From positions 1,253,512-1,317,511 of the forward strand of contig JAQTXH010000001.1 in assembly GCA_028688905.1 (NCBI GenBank): a stretch of DNA of 64,000 nucleotides, given 5' to 3'. The notes under the pieces are model-generated. The model ran no database searches, was not told the origin of the DNA, and worked only from the letters and a program-made list of their open reading frames with translations. Below are positions 1-9,168 of this stretch, one piece after another; the stretch's first letter is position 1, and every line of letters begins with the position of its first letter. Both the position numbers and the translations under genes were made by a program. The DNA is from Acidiphilium sp. (GTDB lineage: Bacteria; Pseudomonadota; Alphaproteobacteria; Acetobacterales; Acetobacteraceae).

Positions 1-567
1 GATGGTGGTGAGCCAGACCGGATCGTAACCGCCCTGTTCGATCAGGCGGTTGCGGTTGGCGGCGGCGGCTTCGAAGGCGGCGACTTCGCTGGCATGACCG
101 GGTGCGAGCGCCAACGTGAGACGATCGAGAAAGCGGCGGCGGGCCGAGGCACCTTCGGTGAACAGCCGGTCCATTTGCGGCGTGAGCCAGACGCACGCGA
201 AATGTTCGGCGGCAGTCGCTGCCGTGACCGGATCGCCATCGAGTAAAATTTTGCGGCGCTCAGCCTGCGCGGCGTCGATCCCGGTGCCAAGTGTCAGACT
301 GCCTTGGGTGCCGGTGAGATGGGCGGCAACCGCCCAACCGCCCGAAGCACCCGGCGCGCGGCGGGAGAGTTCGGCGAATTTCGCGCCGCGCAGGCCGCGA
401 CCGGGGGCCAGCAGCGAAATCGCCTCCAGCAGATTGGTCTTTCCCGAACCGTTCGGGCCTTGCAGGGCGACGATGCGCGACGCCGGCCTGAATTCGATCG
501 CCGCGTAGGAGCGGAAATCGGTCAGGCGCAGCGACCGCAGATTGATCAGACCGCCCGCATCAGACAC
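1..567 (-). CDS. recF: DNA replication and repair protein RecF (N-terminal part, runs off the window)
   Basis: RecF is an SMC-like ATPase that helps load RecA on gapped DNA. The minus-strand frame is open from 567 to the window edge, about 189 codons. It has the RecF opening LRLTDFRSY, a Walker A motif GPNGSGKTN at residues 37-45, LLAPGRGLRGA just after it, and the family segment WLTPQMDRLF followed by RRRFLDRL. The likely start is GTG at 565-567, which overlaps the last codons and stop of dnaN; the ATG at 558-560 is out of frame and closes after four codons. The dnaN-recF order supports the call. The C-terminal half, with signature and Walker B motifs, lies outside the window. Confidence 0.93.
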   Translation of the reverse strand, partial: MSDAGGLINLRSLRLTDFRSYAAIEFRPASRIVALQGPNGSGKTNLLEAISLLAPGRGLRGAKFAELSRRAPGASGGWAVAAHLTGTQGSLTLGTGIDAAQAERRKILLDGDPVTAATAAEHFACVWLTPQMDRLFTEGASARRRFLDRLTLALAPGHASEVAAFEAAAANRNRLIEQGGYDPVWLTTI

Positions 568-1684
568 GCATCGGCATCAGCACGAAAATCGCACTCTGAT
601 CGCCGGCGGCCCGCACCAAAGTCGGGGCCGCGCCATCGGCGAAACAGAATTCGACGCGGCCCTTGATCTGCTCGGTCACGTCGTTGAGGTAGCGCGCCTG
701 AAAGCCGATTTCGAGCGGGGTCGAGGTGTATTCGACCTGCTCGCCATCGAGTTCTTCCGAGGCGGTGCCCTGATCGGGACTGGTGGCGGAGAGCACCAGC
801 AAATCGCGCGCGACCGAAAGCTTCACAGGTTTATGGCGCTCGGCGGTAATCGCGGACACCCGCGCGACCGCATTTGAAAAATCCGTAGTATCAACGCGCA
901 ATATTTTGTCATTCCCAACCGGGATGACCTTGCTGTAGTCGGGATAGGTGCCATCGATCAGCTTACTGGTCATCCGCATGGTGTCCAGCGTGAACTGGAT
1001 GCGGGTTTCCGACAGGGCGATGGCGACTTCGCCGGTGACTTCCTCCAGCAGTTTGCGGATTTCATTGACGGTTTTGCGCGGAATGATCACGCCGGGCATG
1101 CCGGCCGCCCCCTCCGGTAACGGCTCTTCGACGCGGGCCAGCCGGTGCCCGTCGGTCGCGACGGCGCGCAGTACGGCAACACCATCCGATTCGGCGGCGT
1201 GGAGATAGATGCCGTTGAGATAGTAGCGGGTCTCCTCGGTCGAGATCGCAAAGCGGGTACGGTCGATCAGGCCGCGCAAAGCCTGGGCCGGGATCGAGAA
1301 CCGGTGGCTGAGCTTGCCGGCATCGAGCTTGGGGAACTCGTCGGTCGGCAGTACGACCAGTTTTGTCGCGTAGCGCCCGGCGCGCAAGGCGAGCGGCGCG
1401 TCGCCACCCGGATGATCGAGCTCGATCTCGGCATGATCGGGCTGGCGGCGGACGATTTCGTACAGCGTGGCCGCCGGTGCCGTGACCGAGCCACCCTGGG
1501 CCGCTTCGACCGGCACATCCTCAATCAGGGCAATCTCCAGATCGGTGGCGGCAACGGTCAAGCGCCCCTCCTTCACCGAGAGCAGAACATTGGCGAGAAT
1601 GGGTATGGTGTTGCGTTTTTCCACCACGTTCTGAACATGGGCCAGCGCCTTGAGGAGCGTGGCGCGATCCGCCTTGAGCTTCAT
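560..1684 (-). CDS. dnaN: DNA polymerase III sliding clamp, beta subunit
   Basis: This is the ring-shaped processivity clamp that tethers the replicative polymerase to DNA. The 374-residue product has the usual family length and three repeated clamp domains. It starts MKLKADRATLLKALAHVQ and ends in the typical MPMRV, which binds clamp-interacting peptides. A longer in-frame start at 1774 adds 30 residues without clamp character, so the ATG at 1684 is preferred. Its 3' end overlaps the recF start. The first gene upstream is a divergent ABC importer, so dnaA is not adjacent. The promoter must lie in 1685-1897, where I see no clear consensus boxes. Confidence 0.97.
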   Translation of the reverse strand: MKLKADRATLLKALAHVQNVVEKRNTIPILANVLLSVKEGRLTVAATDLEIALIEDVPVEAAQGGSVTAPAATLYEIVRRQPDHAEIELDHPGGDAPLALRAGRYATKLVVLPTDEFPKLDAGKLSHRFSIPAQALRGLIDRTRFAISTEETRYYLNGIYLHAAESDGVAVLRAVATDGHRLARVEEPLPEGAAGMPGVIIPRKTVNEIRKLLEEVTGEVAIALSETRIQFTLDTMRMTSKLIDGTYPDYSKVIPVGNDKILRVDTTDFSNAVARVSAITAERHKPVKLSVARDLLVLSATSPDQGTASEELDGEQVEYTSTPLEIGFQARYLNDVTEQIKGRVEFCFADGAAPTLVRAAGDQSAIFVLMPMRV

Positions 1685-1897
1685 GCGATCCTTCCAGTCA
1701 TCTTGCCGTGGCTGTCCGGTGAGCCAGGGTTTCGCTGCATAGCCTAGATCGTCCGCAAATAGAACCGGGCGCAACAGTCATTGAAGTGAAACCATTCGGT
1801 GAGTGACAATGCGGGCGCGGCGGGTTATGGCGGGCAGGCTAGGTTCGCAACGCCTGGCACCAGATCGACATTGCAAATTTTTGAAGCGGATCGGCTC

Positions 1898-3631
1898 ATG
1901 ACCAGCATCGCCCCTCCCGCCCTTGTGCATGGACGCCGCCTGCCCAATGCGTGGGATGTGGCGGCGATTCTGCTTGTGTTCGCGGTCCTGATCGGCATCG
2001 CGAGTGTCGCGCGCGGTACGCTGGCACCGCTTTCGAGCGTGCAATCGACCGCGATCCACCTTAATCCGGCCTATCTGCCCGGCTACGCACTGCGTACCAC
2101 GCTGCGGATGTTCGCTGCCCTGTTCGCATCGCTGACCTTCACCTTCACGGTGGCGACCCTGGCCGCCAAGAACCGGCGGGCGGCAATCATTATCATCCCG
2201 ATCCTGGACATCCTGCAATCGGTACCGATTTTGGGATTTCTGTCGTTTACCGTGCTGTTTTTCCTGCATTTGTTTCCGGGCCAGGAACTGGGTGCCGAGC
2301 TTGCGGCGGTGTTTGCAATTTTCACCAGCCAGGCTTGGAATATGGCATTCAGCTTCTATCAGTCGCTGACCACCGAACCCGCCGATCTCGATGAAGCCTG
2401 CCGCAGCTTCGGCCTGTCACCCTGGCAGCGGTTCTGGCGGCTCGATGTGCCGTTCGCGGTGCCGGGTCTGGTCTGGAACACCATGCTGTCGATGTCGGGC
2501 GGCTGGTTTTTCGTCGTCGCGTCCGAAGCCATAACCGTGGGCAACACCACTTTCACCCTGCCCGGCATTGGATCATACGTGGCCGTGGCGCTGCGCCGGA
2601 GCGATCTGCTCGCGATTTTCTATGCCGTGCTGGCGATGCTGGTGGTTATTTTGCTTTACGACCAGCTGCTGTTCCGCCCGCTGGTCGCCTGGTCCGGCAA
2701 GTTTCGCTTCGAGACGGTTCAGACGGCGTCCGACACGGAACCCTGGGTGCTGAAACTGCTGCGGCGAACCTTTCTGCTGCGCGAGATCGGCAGTTGGCTG
2801 GGCGATCGGGTGGCGGTGATCGGCCGGCTGCGGCTGGGCCGGGCGGAGCGGACATTCAAATCGCTGGAACGCGGCAAAACGTCCTCGCGCCTGGGCGACG
2901 CCGTGTTCTATGCCGTTGTCATCGCCGGAGCGGGGTATGCGCTATGGCAAGTGGTGTCGTTCTGTAGCGCCCACCTGCACTGGGGCGATCTGCTGACCTG
3001 CGTGGAGCTGGCAAGTTTCACCTTGGCGCGGGTGATCGCGGCGCTGGTGATTTCCTGCGTCATATGGGTGCCGATCGGCGTGTGGGTGGGCTTGCGGCCC
3101 AAGGCAACCAAGATCGTGCAGCCGGTGGCGCAGTTCCTGGCGGCGTTTCCCGCCAATTTGTTGTTTCCGGTGGTGGTTGCGGGAATTATTGCCTTCAACC
3201 TGCTGCCCAATATTTGGCTGACGCCGCTGATGGTGCTCGGTACCCAGTGGTATATTTTGTTCAATGTGGTGGCGGGGGCTTCAGCGTTACCGGGCGATCT
3301 CAAAGAGGTCGCCGCCAATTTCGGGCTGCACGGCTGGCTATGGTGGCGGCGGCTGGTCATTCCTGGAATACTACCCTACTTCGTCACCGGCGCGCTGACC
3401 GCGACCGGGGCGGCATGGAACGCCTCGATCGTCGCGGAGGTTGCCTCCTGGGGTAAGACCACACTGGTCGCCCAGGGGCTGGGGGCCTACATCGCGCAGG
3501 CGACAACGGTCGGCAACACCAGCAAGATCGTGCTCGGGGTTGCGGTGATGTCGGTCTTCGTATTGACGTTCAACCGGCTGATCTGGCGTCCGCTCTATGC
3601 CTACGCCAGCCGCCGCACCAATCTTGGATAG
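1898..3631 (+). CDS. ABC transporter permease with two fused membrane domains (NitT/TauT-like)
   Basis: An inner-membrane permease of about 577 residues containing two binding-protein-dependent permease modules in tandem. The first covers roughly residues 60-260; the second begins near residue 350 after a hydrophilic linker rich in Arg and Lys. Each half has about five to six hydrophobic segments and an EAA-type cytoplasmic loop: EACRSFGLSPWQRFWRLDVP in the first and EVAANFGLHGWLWWRRLVIP in the second. The ATG at 1898 is preferred over the one at 1799 because the extra 33 residues have no membrane character. The ATPase gene starts 10 bases downstream. No solute-binding protein gene is adjacent. 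Permeases of this type serve anions such as nitrate, sulfonate or bicarbonate; the substrate here cannot be read from sequence. Confidence 0.9.
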   Translation: MTSIAPPALVHGRRLPNAWDVAAILLVFAVLIGIASVARGTLAPLSSVQSTAIHLNPAYLPGYALRTTLRMFAALFASLTFTFTVATLAAKNRRAAIIIIPILDILQSVPILGFLSFTVLFFLHLFPGQELGAELAAVFAIFTSQAWNMAFSFYQSLTTEPADLDEACRSFGLSPWQRFWRLDVPFAVPGLVWNTMLSMSGGWFFVVASEAITVGNTTFTLPGIGSYVAVALRRSDLLAIFYAVLAMLVVILLYDQLLFRPLVAWSGKFRFETVQTASDTEPWVLKLLRRTFLLREIGSWLGDRVAVIGRLRLGRAERTFKSLERGKTSSRLGDAVFYAVVIAGAGYALWQVVSFCSAHLHWGDLLTCVELASFTLARVIAALVISCVIWVPIGVWVGLRPKATKIVQPVAQFLAAFPANLLFPVVVAGIIAFNLLPNIWLTPLMVLGTQWYILFNVVAGASALPGDLKEVAANFGLHGWLWWRRLVIPGILPYFVTGALTATGAAWNASIVAEVASWGKTTLVAQGLGAYIAQATTVGNTSKIVLGVAVMSVFVLTFNRLIWRPLYAYASRRTNLG

Positions 3632-3641
3632 GGGTTTGCCC

Positions 3642-4961
3642 ATGGATCAGCAGGTTACCGCGCGCAGCCTAGTTGAAGTCAGCCATTGCCAGCAGGCCTA
3701 TCCGAAGGATGCGAACAATGAGCTGATCGTACTCGACGACGTCAACGTCAGCCTGCACGAGGGTGAAATTGTTGGATTGCTGGGACGATCGGGGTCCGGC
3801 AAATCGACGTTACTCCGAATTATCGCGGGATTGTTGCGTCCGACCAAGGGCGAGGTTTCATGGCAGGGCAAGCCAGTGCGCGGGCCGGTGCGGGGCATTG
3901 CCATGGTGTTCCAAAGTTTCGCGCTGTTTCCCTGGCTCAGCGTGCAGGAGAATGTCGAACTCGGGCTGGAAGCGCAAGGCATCGCGCGGGCCGAACGCGA
4001 GAGCCGTGCCGAGGAGGCGATCGATCTGATCGGGCTGGGCGGATACGATGGCGCGTATCCCAAGGAACTTTCGGGCGGCATGCGCCAGCGGGTGGGACTC
4101 GCGCGCGCGCTGGTGACGCATCCCGATCTACTGCTGATGGACGAACCGTTTTCGGCGCTGGACGTGCTGACCGCCGAAACCCTGCGTACCGACCTGATCG
4201 ATCTGTGGTCGGAACGGAAACTGCCGGTGAAATCGATTTTGATCGTCACCCACAACATCGAGGAAGCGGTGCTGATGTGCGACCGCATTCTGGTGTTTGC
4301 CTCCGACCCCGGCCGGGTCGCGCATGAAATGGTGGTGCCGTTCGCCCATCCGCGCAACCGGCTCGATCCGGCATTCCGCCAGATGGTCGATGATATCTAC
4401 GCGGTGATGACCCGGCGCAAAACCCCGGCCGACCTGCGCGCTGCCGCCGCTGTCCCCGCCACCGGGTTCGCGACGCCGCTGCACCCGATCGGCACCAACC
4501 TGATGTCGGGGTTGATGGAAACCCTGGCGGCACCGCCGTACGATGGCGTCGCCGATCTGCCGGCACTCGCCGCCGTGCTGCAATACGAGGCCGACGAACT
4601 GCTTCCCTTGGGTGAGACGTTGCAATTGCTGCATTTCGCCGAACTGGAGGAAGGTGACATCCGCCTGACCGAACAAGGCCAGAAATTCGTTCACGCCGAC
4701 ACCGACGAGCGCAAAAAAATCTTCGCCGCAGCGGTGCGCACCCATGTGAAACTGGTCGCCGCGATCCGTCAGGTGATCGACGAGCGCTGGAACCACCGCG
4801 CTTCGGCGGTACGGTTTCGCGACGAGCTGGAAGACCACATGTCGCCAGAACGCGCCGAGGAGACATTGCGTACGGCAATCTCCTGGGGGCGGTACGCGGA
4901 GCTGTATTCGTTTGACGAAGAGGCGCAGCAGTTCAGCCTTGAGGATATCGAGGAAGATTAG
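3642..4961 (+). CDS. ABC transporter ATP-binding protein with C-terminal AAA-associated domain
   Basis: The energising subunit for the upstream fused permease. Residues 1-260 form an ABC ATPase with Walker A GRSGSGKST (about 48-56), Q-loop VFQSFALFPW, signature LSGGMRQRVGLARAL, Walker B LLLMDEPF and switch His in IVTHNIEEA. This is the NitT/TauT import-ATPase pattern. The remaining ~170 residues form the extension seen in some members of this family (AAA-associated C-terminal domain), probably regulatory. The ATG at 3642 follows a GGGG-rich stretch and matches the usual family N terminus; the ATG-like start at 3597 would overlap the permease. The pair is likely co-transcribed. Confidence 0.93.
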   Translation: MDQQVTARSLVEVSHCQQAYPKDANNELIVLDDVNVSLHEGEIVGLLGRSGSGKSTLLRIIAGLLRPTKGEVSWQGKPVRGPVRGIAMVFQSFALFPWLSVQENVELGLEAQGIARAERESRAEEAIDLIGLGGYDGAYPKELSGGMRQRVGLARALVTHPDLLLMDEPFSALDVLTAETLRTDLIDLWSERKLPVKSILIVTHNIEEAVLMCDRILVFASDPGRVAHEMVVPFAHPRNRLDPAFRQMVDDIYAVMTRRKTPADLRAAAAVPATGFATPLHPIGTNLMSGLMETLAAPPYDGVADLPALAAVLQYEADELLPLGETLQLLHFAELEEGDIRLTEQGQKFVHADTDERKKIFAAAVRTHVKLVAAIRQVIDERWNHRASAVRFRDELEDHMSPERAEETLRTAISWGRYAELYSFDEEAQQFSLEDIEED

Positions 4962-5054
4962 CGTTTCGGCCGATTTACGTAAAATTACAGAATTTTGGCT
5001 GGAAACATCATCTTCCGGCTCCCAGTTCTGTCACACCGTTGTGATGGAGTTGAT

Positions 5055-5861
5055 ATGTCTCAACCTTTGGTTATCGTGGGCGCGCCCCGTTCGGGAACCA
5101 CATTTCTATGTCATGTTCTTAACGCGCATGAAGATGTCGGGATTACCAACGAAGCCCGGATTTTCGCCGATTTGAAGCAGCGGTTGGACCCTGGTGCGGC
5201 GCGAGACGACCTGATCGGGCGGGATTTTCAGCCGCAGTGGCTTGAGTTTCAGCGGCACCACGCCGGGCGCTGGATTGAACAATTCTACCGCGAGGTCCTT
5301 GGCATTCGCACCCGAATCTGGGGCGACAAGCATCCGCCCTATGCCGATCCCACGATATTATCGGGCCGGAACAATGCGGTACCGCATCCCCCGCAATCGG
5401 GATCATGCCTTGGATTGATCAATGAGGTGCTGCCCGCGACCAAATTCATCCACATCCATCGTCATCCGGCCCGCGTCGCGCTATCGCTCGCGCGCAAGGG
5501 CTGGATCGACAGTTTCGAAGCCGGGCTGGGTATCTGGCAGCAATATATTACGGAGATCGACCGGTTTTTCTCCCAGTTGCCGGCCGACCGGCAGCTAACG
5601 ATAGCACATCACGATTTATTGGCCGAACCGGATGGCTCGTCCCACGCCATCGCCCGGTTCCTCGATTTATCGGATGCCGGGCCGATCGCGCGATTTCTGC
5701 ATGCACAGCGCCGGGCACCCACACCGTTCAGCGAACCGATGTCGGTCCTGGGCAGCGCAAGATCCCCGGTGTCATCACGCGAGAAACGCCTCGCGGCACG
5801 CCAGTTGGGTGCATTAGCGGCGCAATTCGGTTACGCTGAACCGGCACGGGTCGCGGCGTGA
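5055..5861 (+). CDS. Sulfotransferase family protein
   Basis: A PAPS-dependent sulfotransferase-type protein of 268 residues. The N terminus carries the 5'-phosphosulfate-binding loop in GAPRSGTTFL (about residues 9-18). Downstream, FIHIHRHPARVALSL matches the 3'-phosphate-binding region (the R-D/H-P motif), and the C terminus has a typical R-rich helix. The ATG at 5055 is chosen because GATGGAG lies just upstream and the family motif then sits at its usual distance from the N terminus. The acceptor is unknown. It stands alone, with a DUF427 gene convergent behind it, so context gives no substrate. Confidence 0.85.
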   Translation: MSQPLVIVGAPRSGTTFLCHVLNAHEDVGITNEARIFADLKQRLDPGAARDDLIGRDFQPQWLEFQRHHAGRWIEQFYREVLGIRTRIWGDKHPPYADPTILSGRNNAVPHPPQSGSCLGLINEVLPATKFIHIHRHPARVALSLARKGWIDSFEAGLGIWQQYITEIDRFFSQLPADRQLTIAHHDLLAEPDGSSHAIARFLDLSDAGPIARFLHAQRRAPTPFSEPMSVLGSARSPVSSREKRLAARQLGALAAQFGYAEPARVAA

Positions 5862-5877
5862 AGGCACCGCAATCGGC

Positions 5878-6159
5878 TTACTCGATCTTGACGTTTTTCC
5901 AGAATGCCACGCGCCCTTTAATATGCGCCGCGGCCGGCAACGGCTCGGCATAGTACCAGGCGGCGTCCTGGTTCGCTGTGCCGTCGATCTCGATCGAATA
6001 ATAATTCGCCGTGCCTTTCCAGCCGCAGCGGCTGGTTGTGGGGCTTGGGCGCAACACTTCGGAACGCACCGCGTCGCGCGGGAAATAATGATTTCCCTCA
6101 ACCACGATCGTTGCGTCCGATTCGGCGATCGTCGTGCCGTTCCACACTGCCTTGACCAT
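5878..6159 (-). CDS. DUF427 domain protein
   Basis: A 93-residue protein made of a single DUF427 domain. Visible family features are the opening MVKAVWNGTTIAES, the YFPRDAV and TSRCGWKGTANYYS segments, and the Trp/Tyr-rich C terminus AAWYYAEP. DUF427 proteins are small, often single-domain and of unknown biochemical role. It is convergent with the sulfotransferase gene and divergent from fumC, with 175 bases to the fumC start that must carry both promoters. Confidence 0.88.
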   Translation of the reverse strand: MVKAVWNGTTIAESDATIVVEGNHYFPRDAVRSEVLRPSPTTSRCGWKGTANYYSIEIDGTANQDAAWYYAEPLPAAAHIKGRVAFWKNVKIE

Positions 6160-6334
6160 GAGGTGCTTTCCTTTAGTTCCTTGTTTTCACGCGTGATTTA
6201 CGGTTCAAGCGATTTCGCCTTCGCCCGGTCACACGCTAGGATTACCCACAATATGGGGGTAATCCGCGCAACGAAACCCCGGATTGCAATTCCCAGCGCT
6301 TTAACCCGGCGAAGCGCCACGCCATTTCACGGCG

Positions 6335-7792
6335 ATGAACCAGAACACGAACCCCCCTGCCCTGCATGACACGCCCATCGGCATCGATGCTACCGGGTTT
6401 AGGACCGAAAGCGATTCAATGGGCGAAATCGCAGTCCCCGCCGATCGCTACTGGGGTGCCCAGACCCAGCGCAGCCTGAAGCATTTTTCGATCGGGGCGG
6501 ATCTGATGCCAGTCGCGGTATATCACGCCTATGCCATCGTGAAAAAAGCGGCGGCGATGGTGAACGCGGCGTCCGGGCATCTGCCGCTCTGGAAAGCCGA
6601 AGCGATCGTCCGGGCCGCAGATGAGGCAATGAGGGGCGGGTTAGACGATCACTTTCCGCTGTTTGTCTATCAGACCGGTTCCGGCACCCAGTCGAACATG
6701 AACATCAACGAGGTTCTGGCCAACCGGGCGAGCCAGTTGCTGGGCGGCACGATTGGCAGCAAAAAACCCGTCCATCCGAACGATGACGTCAACCTCGCGC
6801 AATCGTCGAACGACACGTTTCCCGCCGCCATGCATATCGCGGCGCTCGACGCGCTGGATGAGCAGCTTTTGCCGCGGGCGGTCGCGCTGACCGAGGCGAT
6901 CGAGGCGAAAGCGGCGGCATGGATGGATATTCCCAAGACCGGGCGGACCCATTTGCAGGATGCGGTACCGCTCACCGTCGGGCAGGAATGGTCGGGCTAT
7001 GCGCATCAGTTGCGCGATGCGCTGGGACGGATTGCGGCGGTGAAGCCGGGGCTTTACGAACTGGCGGCGGGGGGCACCGCGGTAGGTACCGGGCTGACCG
7101 CCTGGCCAGGGTTCAGTGTCGCGATCGCCGAACGGATCGCGGCCCTGACCGGCAAGCCGTTCATCACAGCACCGAATAAATTCGCGGCACAAGCCTCGCT
7201 CGATGCGATGGTCGCGACAATGGCGGCGATCCGCGGGCTGGCGGTGGCGTGCATGAAAATCGCAAACGACATGCGCTGGCTCGCCTCGGGTCCGCGCTGC
7301 GGTATAGGCGAGCTTTTGCTCCCTGAAAACGAGCCAGGGTCGTCGATCATGCCGGGCAAGGTCAACCCCACCCAGTGCGAGGCGATGGTGATGGTGTGCA
7401 TTCAGGTGATCGGCGATGACAACGCTGTCGCATTCGCCGGCAGCCAGGGGAATTTCGAACTCAACGCGATGCGGCCGATCATTATCAACAATGTGTTGCG
7501 CAGTTGCCGCAATCTGGCCGATGCGTGCGGCACTCTCAACCGCTTTTCGGTGGCGGGAACCGAACTCAACCGCGCCCGGATCGATGAACAATTGGGCCGC
7601 TCGCTGATGCTGGTCACTGCACTCAGCCCGGAGATCGGCTACGATCGGGCGGCGCTGACGGCCCATAAAGCCGAGGCGGAAGGCCTGTCGCTCCGCGACG
7701 CGGCGATCGCCTATGGCGGGATCGATGGCGCGCGGTTCGACCAGATCGTCGACCCGGCAAAACTGGTAGGCAGCGGTTTGGCCGGCGCATAA
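6335..7792 (+). CDS. fumC: Class II fumarate hydratase
   Basis: Converts fumarate to malate in the TCA cycle; class II enzymes are iron-independent homotetramers. The 485-residue product has the superfamily signature GSSIMPGKVNPTQCEA, the TGSGTQSNMNINEV active-site segment, HPNDDVNLAQSSND, and KTGRTHLQDAVPLT, all diagnostic of FumC rather than aspartase or adenylosuccinate lyase. The first ~25 residues are a nonconserved extension, so a later start is possible, but ATG 6335 is the simplest. It is monocistronic, and the next gene is convergent. Confidence 0.95.
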   Translation: MNQNTNPPALHDTPIGIDATGFRTESDSMGEIAVPADRYWGAQTQRSLKHFSIGADLMPVAVYHAYAIVKKAAAMVNAASGHLPLWKAEAIVRAADEAMRGGLDDHFPLFVYQTGSGTQSNMNINEVLANRASQLLGGTIGSKKPVHPNDDVNLAQSSNDTFPAAMHIAALDALDEQLLPRAVALTEAIEAKAAAWMDIPKTGRTHLQDAVPLTVGQEWSGYAHQLRDALGRIAAVKPGLYELAAGGTAVGTGLTAWPGFSVAIAERIAALTGKPFITAPNKFAAQASLDAMVATMAAIRGLAVACMKIANDMRWLASGPRCGIGELLLPENEPGSSIMPGKVNPTQCEAMVMVCIQVIGDDNAVAFAGSQGNFELNAMRPIIINNVLRSCRNLADACGTLNRFSVAGTELNRARIDEQLGRSLMLVTALSPEIGYDRAALTAHKAEAEGLSLRDAAIAYGGIDGARFDQIVDPAKLVGSGLAGA

Positions 7793-7861
7793 AAGGACCC
7801 GCTGGCATTCGCTGGCCTGCGACGATTACGTTCTATCGCTGTTTTTGCGAGCAATTTAACT

Positions 7862-9127
7862 CTACGGCTTCGGCGATTTTGCGGGAACAGGTTGAACCCG
7901 GCGCCCCCGCAACCACCAGGCCGGTAGTAGCGACATCAACAGCAGACCGCCCGCGAGGACAAGAGCCGTGCCGGCCGTCGCGACGTGTGGATCGCCCTCG
8001 GGACCCAGGCTGTTGGCATATATTGTGGTGAACAGCAGCGGCCCGATCAGCGCGGTCAGGCCAGACAGACTGGCCAGCAACCCCTGCAACCGTCCTTGCT
8101 CGGCGTTGCCGACCCGGCGCGCCATGATGCTCTGGACCGCGGGCATCGAAAGACCCCACAGCGAAATCACCGGCACGCCGATCCAGAAAACCGTGCTGCC
8201 CGGGGCCGTGCCGAAAATGGCGAAGCCCACGGCCCCGAACAGCAGCCCGATCGCCAGGGTTCGCACCTCGCCGATCCGCTGCACCACCGGCCCTACCAAC
8301 AAGCCCCCGACCACCGCGAACCCGACACCGGCGGCGGCGAGGGTGAGGCCGATCTCGAGCGGCATCCAGCCAAACCGGTCCTGCACGTAGAGCACCAGCA
8401 CCGAAGGGATGGCTTGCAACGCGAGGGTGCCGAGCGCGTAGACGCTGGCAGGAACCGACACGCAGGGCCGGCGGAGAAAGCCGAGTGCCGACAATGGGTT
8501 CAACCGCCGCCAGTTCAACCGCGTGCGCGCCCGGCGCGAGAGCGATTCCGGTAGAGCCACCCAACCGTAGATGAAGTTGGCCAGCGCCAGTCCCGCTGCG
8601 AACCAGAACGGCAGGCGAAGCGATACGCCGCCCAGAATACCGCCGAGCGCCGGACCGAGCACAAACCCCAGCGCCGCCGCCATGCCCGACATGCCAAAGG
8701 CGGCGGCGCGGCGGGTGGCGGGGGTGACGTCGGCGATATAGGCGTTGGCCGCGGCAACATTGGCAGATGACGCCCCGGAGAGGATGCGCCCGACAAACAG
8801 CCAGCCAACCGTCGGTGCCAGCGCCATGACGGCAAAATCTACCGCCTGACCGAGGCTCGACAGCAGAATGACCGGGCGGCGACCGTACCTGTCGGATAAA
8901 GCGCCGAGAATGGGCGACGACACCAGCTGCATCGCCGCCCAGGCCGCCCCGAACAGGCCGAACACATGCGCGGTCAACACCGTATTGCCGTGTGCCAGAC
9001 CTTGCACCAGTTTGGGCAACACCGGCAGCACGATCGCCATCGCCAGCATATCGAGCAGGATTGTCGCCATGATGAAGCCGAATGCGGCATTGCGCCGCAC
9101 CGCCCGGCCGGGGGCGATACCACTCAT
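7862..9127 (-). CDS. MFS transporter, TetA-like drug/H+ antiporter family
   Basis: A 421-residue inner-membrane protein with about 12 hydrophobic segments. It begins with ATILLDMLAMAIVLPVLPKL, matching the TM1 region of Tet-type (DHA1) efflux pumps. The MFS motif A, GALSDRYGRRPVILLS, lies between TM2 and TM3. The family motif GFVLGPALGG is in TM5. This group includes tetracycline and other drug exporters, but most chromosomal members have no known substrate. It is convergent with fumC and 41 bases downstream of the symporter gene on the same strand. Confidence 0.88.
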   Translation of the reverse strand: MSGIAPGRAVRRNAAFGFIMATILLDMLAMAIVLPVLPKLVQGLAHGNTVLTAHVFGLFGAAWAAMQLVSSPILGALSDRYGRRPVILLSSLGQAVDFAVMALAPTVGWLFVGRILSGASSANVAAANAYIADVTPATRRAAAFGMSGMAAALGFVLGPALGGILGGVSLRLPFWFAAGLALANFIYGWVALPESLSRRARTRLNWRRLNPLSALGFLRRPCVSVPASVYALGTLALQAIPSVLVLYVQDRFGWMPLEIGLTLAAAGVGFAVVGGLLVGPVVQRIGEVRTLAIGLLFGAVGFAIFGTAPGSTVFWIGVPVISLWGLSMPAVQSIMARRVGNAEQGRLQGLLASLSGLTALIGPLLFTTIYANSLGPEGDPHVATAGTALVLAGGLLLMSLLPAWWLRGRRVQPVPAKSPKP

Positions 9128-9168
9128 GGCGAAACTATGCCGGGCCGCAAACGGTCACGCCCGGTGCA

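Noticed and set aside
7862..9127. Acquired tetracycline-resistance gene
   Set aside because: TetA-like family membership only. Composition matches the chromosome, no TetR regulator or mobile element is nearby, and the substrate cannot be inferred.
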